Below are positions 1 through 6,977 of a stretch of 28,639 bases of DNA, piece by piece; the first letter of the stretch is position 1, and each line of letters opens with the position of its first letter. The stretch lies in assembly GCA_046263755.1 (NCBI GenBank), contig JBJYZC010000022.1, positions 1-28,639 on the forward strand, in the 5' to 3' direction. A program made the translations under genes and the position numbers. A model generated the notes under the pieces. The model was given only the letters and a program-made list of their open reading frames with translations, searched no databases and was not told where the DNA came from. Source of the stretch: Lachnocurva sp029100405 (GTDB taxonomy: Bacteria; Bacillota; Clostridia; Lachnospirales; Lachnospiraceae).

Positions 1-533
1 GTGGCCAATGCCGGGAACTGATACCCTAAAGCTCTTTCATGATGCCTTCGGTTACAAAAGAATAAGTTTGTGGTGATTCTTGTTAAGTTGCCTCTTGACA
101 AAGGTCATTACATATCAGATTTCAAAAAATAATAAGACAAAGAATCGATAATTTCATCTTACCATTGTAGTATGATTTGCTCAACCGATTTATAATTTTC
201 TCCAATTTCAAATCATGTTATCGTGATTTATTGACGCGGATTTATCAAATTTGAATAACGGTATAGTCCGAAGGCTGTTTCCCTACAGCATCAGTTACTG
301 TATTATCCCGAATTCGGGATAATACTGGCAAGCAGTGTCCTTTTGTACAAAAAGGACTCCGCTTATTGGTGGGCCTCCCAATCCCCGAGAACTGTCCTGC
401 GGACAGGCTGCGCACCAGACAGGTCTGGCACTTTCTACGGCCGCCGTTTTGCGGCAATAAAAAAGAGGGCAGACAGCAGCCGCATGACTGCCACCTGCCC
501 AATGATCATCGGTGTCCCTTGTCTTGTTTTCTC
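1..533. other. Left-edge region without an intact gene
   Basis: No complete gene is supported here. A short open frame enters from the left edge and stops near base 91 (plus strand, it contains the residues PGTDTLKLFHDAFGYK); I do not recognise it. Bases 300-325 form a perfect palindrome, and a second imperfect palindrome (TCCTTTTGTAC then AAAAAGGA) lies at 338-356. The stretch 340-533 lies directly downstream of the relaxase remnant on the minus strand and looks like the 3' flank of that mobile gene. Open frames on both strands lack recognisable protein content. Confidence 0.5.
300..325. repeat. 26-bp perfect palindrome
   Basis: The half-site GTATTATCCCGAA is followed immediately by its exact reverse complement, giving a symmetric 26-bp site with no loop. 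It could be a protein-binding dyad, a cruciform or a hairpin at the end of mobile DNA. There is no T-tract on either side, so an intrinsic terminator is not well supported. The role is unknown. Confidence 0.6.
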
Positions 534-716
534 CTACTGTCGTCCCTGCCCTTCATCTATTGTCAGGAACCGATCAATGTCCTGCCTTGCGATCTGGTAG
601 TTCATCATCTCCTTCTTGATCGTGCGATACTCCTCATAAAGCTTTCGCTTTTCTGCAAGGATGCTGCCGTACTCGGATGACAAATCCTTCACGTGCGGAA
701 GTTTCTTAAGCCCCGC
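534..716 (-). pseudogene. C-terminal remnant of a relaxase/mobilization protein
   Basis: Reading the minus strand from 716 to the TAG at 534-536 gives about 60 residues beginning AGLKKLPHVKDLSSEYGSIL, then a KRKLYEEYR-type segment and DIDRFLTIDE before the stop. This matches my memory of the extreme C-terminus of MobA/MobL-type relaxases found on Firmicute integrative and mobilizable elements (LKKLPTVK..., EYR..KKEM, NVDR(F/L)L). A stop at 717-719 closes the frame, so the catalytic N-terminal relaxase domain is absent and the gene is a stump. Identification rests on a short but distinctive tail. Confidence 0.65.
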
Positions 717-753
717 TTATTTTCACCTAGGAGAATGCGGTAAAACACAGTAT

Positions 754-777
754 GCCTCCATCTCTACGTGTGGAGGC
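754..777. repeat. Short hairpin GCCTCCA/TGGAGGC
   Basis: A 7-bp inverted repeat (754-760 and 771-777) with a 10-nt loop sits between the relaxase stump and the transposase stump. Only three T residues follow on the plus strand, so it is a weak terminator candidate or part of an element end. Confidence 0.35.
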
Positions 778-801
778 TTTCCAAAAAGGCACAAGCTTTA
801 G

Positions 802-1026
802 TTTCTGACACAGTGGGACGTCAACCCAATGGTGAACCACATAAACTCTACGCCTCGAAAAAGCCTGAACGGGCGTACACCCTATGACATTGCTGCCGAG
901 ACATACGGCGAAGATGTCTTAAAAAAACTACAGCTTAGACGCATTGACCCGGATGAAGTCAAACTCTCGCCTAAGCTGATTCGAAACAACTATCCAGACA
1001 AAAATCTGCTGTCAGACTGGAAGTAA
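802..1026 (+). pseudogene. C-terminal remnant of a DDE transposase (IS30-like)
   Basis: The frame from 802 to the TAA at 1024-1026 encodes about 74 residues including NHINSTPRKSLNGRTPYDIA and, near the end, DEVKLSPKLIRNN. The pattern 'NxINSxPRxSLNGxTPxxxA' is typical of the end of the integrase-core domain in IS30-like transposases: the last catalytic region followed by a short tail. An in-frame stop at 799-801 and the missing N-terminal two thirds show that this is a stump. A start could be drawn at ATG 829, but I do not think a functional protein is made. The exact IS family (IS30 versus a related DDE family) is an inference from memory. Confidence 0.55.
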
Positions 1027-1201
1027 ACTTTTCACATTTTTTCAATGTGGCTGGTGGAATTCAGTCTCACACACTGCATTTCCAGCGGCTTACGAAGCAT
1101 GTCTAAATTTAGCTTTTTGTCAGAATAGTTATCCTAATTATATGCATCTCAGAGCAAAATTGCATCTGAAATATTAAAGTTTGCATCTCTTCGATATATT
1201 T

Positions 1202-1996
1202 CTAGTGTCCCCTGTCAGCTGCATGGTTCTTAGCTGCTTTCTTTCCGGGAATTTCTGTGCGCACGAAAACAAATTCTGTATCCGACGAACGGTCAGGATC
1301 AAAATGATAACCACTCCAGTTAAATGCTTTCATCTGCTCCGGTGCTTCGGCATGGATGCCTGCCATAAATCGAACCATTTCGCCCCTGGCCATTTTAGCA
1401 TATACGCCCTTCTGGACAATCTTTCCTCTCTCCGGCTCACCGAAAACACAGGTGATAAACCGGTCCTCAGGCTTCAGATATTTTTCCAGACACCTGGAAT
1501 ATTCCTTCGAAGCCAGATTAATGATGATCCCACTCTCGTCACGCACTTCCCGATAAAGACTGTCACCCCAGAAGTCATACAGATTCTTATATTGGTCAAA
1601 TGATACCTTGGCCTGCATTTCCAAACGGTACGGTACCACACCGTCCAGAGGCTTTATGACACCATAAAAGCCGGACAGGATGCGCAGATGCTCCTGTACA
1701 TACGCATACTGACCATCTTCGAATACAGCAGGTGCCATATAAGTGTACTGAATCCCGTCATAAGCAAGAATCGCAGGCGTGAGATTCTGCCGCAGATCCA
1801 TATGATGAAACCGTTCGGAGTTCTGCATGGCGATCTTATCGTTACAGGCCCAGAGTACCTTCTGCTGCTCATAGGAAAGGCCGCTGATCCAGTCCTTTAA
1901 TCTTCCTGCTTTCTCAAGAAACGGCGGAAGCTCTGTACACGTGAAGGAATCCGTGTCCACCCGCATCTGCTTCGCCGGAGAGATGATGATCCTCAT
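1202..1996 (-). CDS. yaaA: Peroxide stress protein YaaA (DUF328/UPF0246)
   Basis: The 264-residue product starts MRIIISPAKQM, the hallmark N-terminus of the YaaA family, and has the expected length (about 250-260). The family is cytoplasmic. In E. coli YaaA limits intracellular free iron during hydrogen peroxide stress and so protects DNA from Fenton damage; the biochemical mechanism is not settled, though the fold binds DNA. Other family features are SGFYGVIKPLDGVVPYRLEM near residues 108-127 and the C-terminal NWSGYHFD segment. Its ATG (1994-1996) overlaps the stop of the upstream peroxiredoxin gene as ATGA, implying translational coupling in a two-gene peroxide-defence operon. The C-terminal tail after FVRTEIPGKK is probably a lineage-specific extension. 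Confidence 0.93.
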   Translation of the reverse strand: MRIIISPAKQMRVDTDSFTCTELPPFLEKAGRLKDWISGLSYEQQKVLWACNDKIAMQNSERFHHMDLRQNLTPAILAYDGIQYTYMAPAVFEDGQYAYVQEHLRILSGFYGVIKPLDGVVPYRLEMQAKVSFDQYKNLYDFWGDSLYREVRDESGIIINLASKEYSRCLEKYLKPEDRFITCVFGEPERGKIVQKGVYAKMARGEMVRFMAGIHAEAPEQMKAFNWSGYHFDPDRSSDTEFVFVRTEIPGKKAAKNHAADRGH

Positions 1997-2448
1997 GACA
2001 ATTCGTCCAGCATCTGTGCAGGATTCTCGGCAGCCTTCACCTTACCGAAGGCTTTCACAATGATGCCATTCTCATCGATCAGGTAGGTCGTCCGGACAAC
2101 ACCCATCGAGACCTTGCCGTAGTTCTTCTTCTCTTTCCAGACATCGTACGCCTGGATCACTTCTTTTTCGGTGTCCGAAAGCAGAGTGAATGGCAGGCCG
2201 TACTTCTCCTCAAATTTCTTATGCGAAGCAACACTGTCCTTGCTGACGCCGAGAACGACGGCGCCCTTCTCCCGAAACTGCGGATACAGCTCGCCAAACC
2301 CGCAGGCCTGCCTGGTACAGCCTGCCGTCATGTCTTTCGGGTAAAAATACAGAATTACCTTCTCTCCACGATAGTCCGAAAGGCTGTGCATCTCTCCATT
2401 CTGGTCCGGCAGAGTAAAATCCGGTGCTTCTGTTCCAATGTTCAACAT
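1993..2448 (-). CDS. bcp: Thiol peroxidase, Bcp/PrxQ-type peroxiredoxin
   Basis: This 151-residue protein has the peroxiredoxin signature YPKDMTAGCTRQACGF, with the peroxidatic Cys at 44 and a second Cys at 49 in the spacing used as the resolving cysteine by Bcp/PrxQ enzymes. It should reduce hydrogen peroxide and organic hydroperoxides in the cytoplasm with thioredoxin as the likely electron donor. Length and the opening APDFTLPDQNGE are normal for the family. The start is supported by AGGAGG at 2457-2462, eight bases upstream of the ATG. It is the first gene of the bcp-yaaA operon; the 4-base overlap with yaaA ties their expression. The Ala in TAGC, where Pro is usual (TPGC), is a mild variation and not a lost catalytic residue. 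Confidence 0.95.
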   Translation of the reverse strand: MLNIGTEAPDFTLPDQNGEMHSLSDYRGEKVILYFYPKDMTAGCTRQACGFGELYPQFREKGAVVLGVSKDSVASHKKFEEKYGLPFTLLSDTEKEVIQAYDVWKEKKNYGKVSMGVVRTTYLIDENGIIVKAFGKVKAAENPAQMLDELS

Positions 2449-2500
2449 CTTACATTCCTCCTATTGCATAATAAAGTCAGCTTACTGCTCCTGATACTGC

Positions 2501-2768
2501 GATCGTGTAAAATATCTTGTGTAAATGTTAAAACATAAGTTCCTTGGGTCTGGAAAAAGGAACCGTTTTCTTGTAACGTCTTAAGCACCACCAAAACACA
2601 AAGAAAAGAGGTTCCTTTATATCTGACCATAACACAGAACTTACTGCAGCACTATTGGAAAATGAATCTTTGGATGAGTTTTTTCGTTCTCATCTCGAAA
2701 CAGCCATGAATGACCTGCTAAAAACTGAACTCACTGCATTTCTCGGATATGAGAAAAACAGCGTGTAA
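2501..2768 (+). mobile_element. IS256-family insertion sequence remnant (left end plus transposase N-terminus)
   Basis: Two GTGTAAA motifs 14 bp apart (2505-2511, 2519-2525) resemble the terminal inverted repeat of IS256-family elements, which carry spaced TTTACAC-type motifs. Following it, codons from about 2601 to the TAA at 2766-2768 read LLENESLDEFFRSHLETAMN then DLLKTELTAFLGYEK, the pattern at the start of IS256 transposases (...L..ELTAFLGYEK.S). The frame stops right after this segment, and the DDE catalytic core is absent. No in-frame ATG precedes the conserved part. The tip of the remnant lies about 50 bp upstream of bcp, so insertion may have altered the promoter of the bcp-yaaA operon. 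Family assignment is from memory of the motif. Confidence 0.55.
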
Positions 2769-3195
2769 TAGATGTGTTAAAGGTTCGTTCCATTATTTTA
2801 AATCAGAGGTGCCCGTGAAGAGCGAATGGGGATGAAGAATAATACTTTTTCAGCGCTGCAGTCAAACTCATTTCACAAATTTGTCCACACGCTTTCCGGG
2901 GGATCAGGATTGACGAAACCGCTTTGTTGTGATATAGTCCAGATGATTTTTTGAAAGGCACATGATCCTCATGTGATGGTGAAGCAATGATTAACAGATG
3001 ATCGAATTCAGCATATGTAAACGATGGATGTTTTATGGGCGCAGTGTGTCCATAGCAGGTTTGCGTAGACTGAAGTGGGATTATCTGTTATTCGAGCGGA
3101 TCTTTCGAGCGAATCTTTAAGGAAGAGATACCGATCGCAGTATACACACGGTTGCCGTTGATCTGTGCTCTTTCACGTCTTTTACGCAAACCAGG
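2769..3195. other. Gap between the IS256 remnant and the ABC-F leader
   Basis: No intact gene is supported. A 40-codon frame at 2998-3120 (RWMFYGRSVSIAGLRRLKWD) has a basic, aromatic flavour like the tail of some transposases (compare ISL3-type ends), but the match is too weak to call. Apart from that I see only degraded-looking sequence. The promoter of the ABC-F gene probably lies in the last 150 bases, but no clear -35/-10 pair could be chosen. Confidence 0.4.
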
Positions 3196-3259
3196 AACGC
3201 CCCGCTCTGACAGACAGACTCTTACCGGTCTATGCGTGTCAGAGAGGGGGCGTTTTTTT
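3196..3259 (+). promoter_or_regulatory. Attenuator-like terminator hairpin in the ABC-F leader
   Basis: Left arm AACGCCCCGCTCTGACA (3196-3212) pairs with a right arm at 3237-3254 (TGTCAGAG, then a G-run, then GCGTT) with one small interruption, and a run of seven T follows at 3253-3259. This is a strong intrinsic terminator placed immediately before the ABC-F coding region. In other antibiotic-resistance ABC-F genes such terminators are controlled by ribosome stalling on a short leader or by antitermination. Here the right arm also supplies the only good Shine-Dalgarno sequence (AGGGGG at 3245-3250) for the downstream TTG start, so folding would also block translation. Confidence 0.75.
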
Positions 3260-4802
3260 GTTACAAATCAAATCACTTACCATAACACACAGAAAAGACC
3301 TGAGAACGATTATACAGAATTTTGATTTTGTGTTGAATCGTGGGGACAAGGCAGTTCTGATCGGTGAAGAAGGGAATGGGAAATCCACCTTGTTAAAGTG
3401 GATCTATGATCCCAAACTTGTGAACTCCTATGCGGAAGCAGATGGGATCCGGACCCTTCAGGGCGAGCTGATAGGATATTTGCCGCAGGAACTTGCAGAT
3501 GAGGAAAAAGAGAAAACCGTTTATGACTATTTTTCCGAGCAGCTGATGTTTCAGGAAACAAATCTGTACGAATTGGAAAAACTAGAGGCAGAGATAGGTC
3601 TTCCCAGCACTTTCATTTACACCGACCAGAAGATGCAGTCGCTTTCCGGCGGGGAGCGGGTCAAGGTTCAGATGGCAAGGCTGCTGCTTGTCCATCCGGA
3701 CATTCTGCTGCTTGATGAGCCGTCCAATGATATTGACCTCTCTACCCTCCGGTGGCTGGAGGATACGATCAACCGCTTTAAAGGCAGCGTTCTTTTCATC
3801 TCCCACGATGAAACGCTGATTGAGCGAACTGCAAACCGGGTGATCCTGCTGGAGCAGCTGCGGCGTAAATCAATGCCCCGGGTGACCGTCGCCAATATGC
3901 CTTTTCGGACATTTATGGAAGAGCGGCAGCGGGCGTTTGATAAACAGAAACAAGAAGCCTGCAGCGAGCGGCGCGAAGAGAAAAAAGCCATGGAACGGTT
4001 CCGACGCATCGAACAGACGGTGGAGTCGGATCTTCGGAACATTTCCAGGCAGGATCCGCACGGCGGCAAGCTCCTAAAGAAAAAGATGAAGGCAGTCAAG
4101 TCTCTGGAGAAACGCTATGACAGGGAGCGTGGGGAAATGACCGAAATTCCGGAAATGGAATCCCCCATCACGATCCGATTTGAGCATCAGAGGCCCATGC
4201 CTGCAGGCAAAAATGTACTCGAATATGATCTGCCGGAGTTAATAGCCCCGGACGGCAGACGCCTGGCAGAGAACATTAGTCTGAAGGTGAGCGGACCGGA
4301 GAAGGTCTGCATCATCGGAGATAACGGAACCGGCAAGACAACCCTGATCCGAAAGATCGCGAAAGAGCTTCTCCCACGGCGGGATCTTAACCTCTTCTAT
4401 ATGTCACAGAATTATGAAGAAACCCTGCCTTTTGACCGGACTCCGACAGAGTATCTCGCGCCTTCCGGGAAGAAGGACGACGTAACGATGGTACGGACAT
4501 ACTTAGGATCCATGAAATATACGGCAGACGAAATGTCCCATTCGATCCGGGAACTGTCCGGAGGCCAGAAGGGGAAGCTGCTCCTCTTGAAGATCAGTCT
4601 GACAGAAGCGAATGTCCTGATCCTGGATGAACCGACGAGAAATTTCTCCCCTCTTTCCGGAGCGACTGTCCGGGCTGTTTTGAAACAGTTCTCCGGGACC
4701 ATTATCAGTATCTCCCATGACCGGAAATATATCTCTGAAGTCTGCGATACCGTATACCGGCTGACATCGAAAGGTCTGGAAAAAGAGGAAAAGAGCAGAT
4801 AA
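3258..4802 (+). CDS. ABC-F family ATPase, possible ribosomal protection protein
   Basis: The product has two ABC ATPase domains and no membrane segments, the ABC-F layout; such proteins bind the ribosomal E site and in some subfamilies dislodge antibiotics. Domain 1: Walker A GEEGNGKST (about residues 36-44), signature LSGGE, Walker B ILLLDEPSNDIDL. A charged, probably coiled-coil linker rich in Lys/Arg/Glu follows. Domain 2: Walker A GDNGTGKTT, signature LSGGQ, Walker B VLILDEPT. I choose TTG at 3258 as start because AGGGGG lies seven bases before it and homology begins there (MLQIKSLTITHR); the open frame extends back to GTG 3165, but across the terminator hairpin. Length is then about 514 residues, normal for resistance-type ABC-F proteins. 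The leader suggests drug-inducible expression, but the substrate class (macrolide, lincosamide, pleuromutilin or none) cannot be told. Confidence 0.85.
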   Translation: MLQIKSLTITHRKDLRTIIQNFDFVLNRGDKAVLIGEEGNGKSTLLKWIYDPKLVNSYAEADGIRTLQGELIGYLPQELADEEKEKTVYDYFSEQLMFQETNLYELEKLEAEIGLPSTFIYTDQKMQSLSGGERVKVQMARLLLVHPDILLLDEPSNDIDLSTLRWLEDTINRFKGSVLFISHDETLIERTANRVILLEQLRRKSMPRVTVANMPFRTFMEERQRAFDKQKQEACSERREEKKAMERFRRIEQTVESDLRNISRQDPHGGKLLKKKMKAVKSLEKRYDRERGEMTEIPEMESPITIRFEHQRPMPAGKNVLEYDLPELIAPDGRRLAENISLKVSGPEKVCIIGDNGTGKTTLIRKIAKELLPRRDLNLFYMSQNYEETLPFDRTPTEYLAPSGKKDDVTMVRTYLGSMKYTADEMSHSIRELSGGQKGKLLLLKISLTEANVLILDEPTRNFSPLSGATVRAVLKQFSGTIISISHDRKYISEVCDTVYRLTSKGLEKEEKSR

Positions 4803-5159
4803 TCCGCCCGGATTTTGCCCGGAAATACTCCTATTAAGCTTCTCTGCCGCCTCCGCAAATTTCTCCTCCGGACCACATAGGTGGAAAGAACAAAATGACG
4901 GAACTTTCTTTCCGCCTTCATGTCCACGGCATTGAACGGGATATGATGGTGTACCTTTTAATTGTTAAATCTACATCATTATAAGGGCATTACCCTCTTA
5001 TAAGAGGCCGAGCGGGAAATACCGAAACATCTGGTGACAGGCACCAACTTGTGTAAGAAGTATTTCATGATACAGAGATGCCTCCGAAGAAGATTTGCAT
5101 GTACTGTCACGATTGATATAAGATGAAAAAAACAGACCGCCGGTAAGATAGGATATCAC
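4803..5159. other. Intergenic gap between ABC-F and radical SAM genes
   Basis: No gene is supported on either strand. An imperfect hairpin with TTATAAGGG (4979-4987) and CCCTCTTATAA (4993-5003) lies in the middle, without a T-tract. A plausible promoter for the next gene is TTGCAT at 5095-5100, a 16-bp spacer, and TATAAG at 5117-5122. No clear terminator for the ABC-F gene was found. Confidence 0.4.
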
Positions 5160-6065
5160 ATGGAAATCAGGACCATTTCAGAAGAGCTGAAAAAAGAATA
5201 CGGGCAGAAGATTTACAAGCTGTCTCTTTCCTCCGGCTGCAGCTGCCCGAATCGGGATGGAAAGATTGGTTTCGGAGGCTGCTCTTTTTGTTCGGAGGGA
5301 GGCTCCGGTGATTTTGCCTCACCATTTCTGCCGATCGATGAGCAGATTCGCCTTGCCAGAGCACGTGTCGACCGGAAAATTCCGGCCAACATACCAGAAA
5401 ACAAGAGGCGTTACATCGCCTACTTTCAATCCTTTACAAATACCTATGGTGATCCCAAGCGTCTGAAGGGTCTATATTTGGAGACAATCAATCGTCCGGA
5501 AATCGTGATCCTATCCATCGGCACCCGCCCGGACTGCCTGTCCGATGAAATCCTCCAAATGCTTATCGAGCTTTCCGAAATCAAGCCGGTATGGGTTGAG
5601 TTGGGGCTGCAGACGATTCATGAGAAGACAGCACAGAGAATCCACAGAGGCTATCCCCTTCCGGTTTTTGAAGATGCAATGCAAAAGCTGAAAGCCGCCG
5701 GACTGACGGTCATCGTGCATGTGATCATGGGGCTTCCCGGAGAGACACATGAAGATATGTATGAGACCATACGATATCTTTCGAATCTTGAGCCAAGACC
5801 TGATGGTATCAAACTGCAGCTATTGCATGTTCTGAGGGGGACTAAACTGGCGGACGAATATCAGGCGGATCCCTTCCACATCATGACACTGGAGGAATAC
5901 ACCGAGGTTTTGGTTCACAGCCTTCAAATACTGCCTCCGGAGATCGTCATTCACCGGCTCACCGGCGACGGGCCGAAAAATCTCCTGCTTGAACCGAAGT
6001 GGAGTGCGAATAAGAAAAAAGTTCTAAATACTTTGCATCAGGCAATCCGGGAAGCAAAGAGGTGA
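5160..6065 (+). CDS. TIGR01212-family radical SAM protein (YhcC/YtqA-like)
   Basis: This 301-residue protein has the N-terminal cluster motif of the YhcC family: SCPNRDG then GGCSFCSEGGSGDFA, placing Cys at 29, 41 and 44 (CX11CX2C) to bind the 4Fe-4S cluster that cleaves S-adenosylmethionine. Later family blocks are YFQSFTNTYG, ILSIGTRPDCL, VELGLQTIHE and HVIMGLPGETHEDM. Length is normal for the family (about 300-310). The substrate of this group is not firmly established; some members are linked to tRNA or cofactor modification, so I give no gene symbol. It stands alone, with a candidate promoter at 5095-5122 and its own terminator, so it is probably monocistronic. The start ATG is supported by a moderate TAGGA site about 8 bases upstream and by the family N-terminus YGQKIYKL. 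Confidence 0.9.
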   Translation: MEIRTISEELKKEYGQKIYKLSLSSGCSCPNRDGKIGFGGCSFCSEGGSGDFASPFLPIDEQIRLARARVDRKIPANIPENKRRYIAYFQSFTNTYGDPKRLKGLYLETINRPEIVILSIGTRPDCLSDEILQMLIELSEIKPVWVELGLQTIHEKTAQRIHRGYPLPVFEDAMQKLKAAGLTVIVHVIMGLPGETHEDMYETIRYLSNLEPRPDGIKLQLLHVLRGTKLADEYQADPFHIMTLEEYTEVLVHSLQILPPEIVIHRLTGDGPKNLLLEPKWSANKKKVLNTLHQAIREAKR

Positions 6066-6113
6066 CCCCTGACTGCTCTCTCTGAGACCTGCGCCGTTAC
6101 CTCATTATATTTT

Positions 6114-6134
6114 TGCGGATATCCGCATTTTTTT
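6114..6134 (+). terminator. Rho-independent terminator after the radical SAM gene
   Basis: TGCGGATATCCGCA (6114-6127) folds into a 5-bp GC-rich stem with an ATAT loop and is followed directly by seven T residues. It lies about 50 bases after the stop of the radical SAM gene. Confidence 0.75.
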
Positions 6135-6280
6135 AATGTATCTTTAAAGAAGAACTGATTAAACTCAGGTGTCCAGAGTTCCTTTCAAAACCCAGGGCAC
6201 AAATTGTGATCGCAAGCGATCCAGCATGGTTAACCCTCCCCCTTCCCTCTGAGCCATCAAACAACCCTGTGTATAAAAAT

Positions 6281-6322
6281 GAAGGTCGTGTGAAAAAACG
6301 AAAGTTCTTTCACACGACCTTC
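6281..6322 (-). terminator. Strong hairpin, probable terminator of the minus-strand toxin-like operon
   Basis: GAAGGTCGTGTGAAA (6281-6295) is the exact reverse complement of 6308-6322, giving a 15-bp perfect stem with a 12-nt loop. On the minus strand it is followed by ATTTTTATA, so it can stop transcripts from the DUF4411 operon. Two further hairpins lie between it and the gene (6371-6410, with ATGCCC/GGGCAT arms, and about 6417-6447), making a tandem set. Confidence 0.6.
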
Positions 6323-6455
6323 TTTGTGATTGCCGCGTAATGCGGATGTGATAGAGATATGGATACAAAAATGCCCTCTCCCCACATGTGCACCTGCAGG
6401 AAAAGGGCATAAAAATAGCCGGAAAGCTTTTGAAAGCCTCCAGCTATGTAATGAA

Positions 6456-6977
6456 TTATTTAATTTGTATACCTAATTTCCGCATCATATCGAAAACACC
6501 GATGGTTTTCACTCCCAGATATTCGGCTACATCCGGGATTTTTGCTGAGCTGTTGGGCGTCTTTTTACTTAAACCACCTGACTTGACTTCTTCTGTAACG
6601 AGAGTATAACCATTTGTTTTTGCAGATGCAATAAGCCATGGATCTGCTATATTGGCTGGTGCCCAGGTCGTTACTGCTGATTCCTTGTAGTATCCCGAAC
6701 TAGCCACAAAATTCATAACTTCTTGGTAAGCTTTTACGGTTTGCTCAGTGACTTTAGGCACAACTTTCAGATTATCTACAGAAGAAAGCCAATCCGATAA
6801 ATCATCTTGGCCTTTTTCAATTTCATCCTTAACTGCATCGAGCACAACAACTCTGCCTGCGTTAATATGCTTTTCTAATTCCTTCCAATACGCTGGAACA
6901 AGATCAAATGCATAAAAAAACCTAAACGGCGTCATGAATGCATTTGAATCAATAAGGAATATCTCCTGATCACTCAT
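6456..6977 (-). CDS. DUF4411 family PIN-like protein (putative toxin/nuclease)
   Basis: The 173-residue product matches the DUF4411 pattern: FLIDSNAFMTPFRFFYAFD at the N-terminus with an early conserved Asp as in PIN-domain nucleases, DAVKDEIEKG with further acids around residue 50, and IADPWLIASAKTNGYTLVTEE, where the D of ADPW and the acidic pair after LVT fit the remaining PIN metal ligands. PIN-type proteins are metal-dependent RNases, and this family occurs as the downstream partner of ImmA/IrrE proteins in predicted toxin-antitoxin pairs. The start is ATG at 6975-6977, overlapping the upstream stop by one base (TGATG) with GGAGGTG seven bases upstream; a TTG just before it is also in frame. 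Toxicity is inferred from family and context only. Confidence 0.8.
   Translation of the reverse strand: MSDQEIFLIDSNAFMTPFRFFYAFDLVPAYWKELEKHINAGRVVVLDAVKDEIEKGQDDLSDWLSSVDNLKVVPKVTEQTVKAYQEVMNFVASSGYYKESAVTTWAPANIADPWLIASAKTNGYTLVTEEVKSGGLSKKTPNSSAKIPDVAEYLGVKTIGVFDMMRKLGIQIK

Larger units (their letters stand above)
6066..6455. other. Convergent intergenic region rich in hairpins
   Basis: The region separates the converging radical SAM gene and the DUF4411 gene. Besides the terminators listed separately I see no gene; bases 6135-6280 hold nothing recognisable. Confidence 0.5.

Noticed and set aside
2998..3120. 40-codon frame (RWMFYGRSVSIAGLRRLKWD) as a transposase tail
   Set aside because: Basic and aromatic composition suggests a transposase end, but there is no firm motif, no RBS and no neighbouring homologous sequence; kept only as a note in the gap entry.
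3165..3257. GTG 3165 as the real start of the ABC-F protein
   Set aside because: The extension would cross a strong terminator hairpin and does not look like an ABC-F N-terminus; TTG 3258 has a well-placed Shine-Dalgarno sequence and family homology begins there. The alternative is discussed as a finding.
4412..4927. Minus-strand 171-codon frame overlapping the end of the ABC-F gene
   Set aside because: It is mostly antisense to a well-supported coding region, and its protein has a composition typical of shadow frames (Arg/Ser rich). The part beyond 4802 has no recognisable motif.
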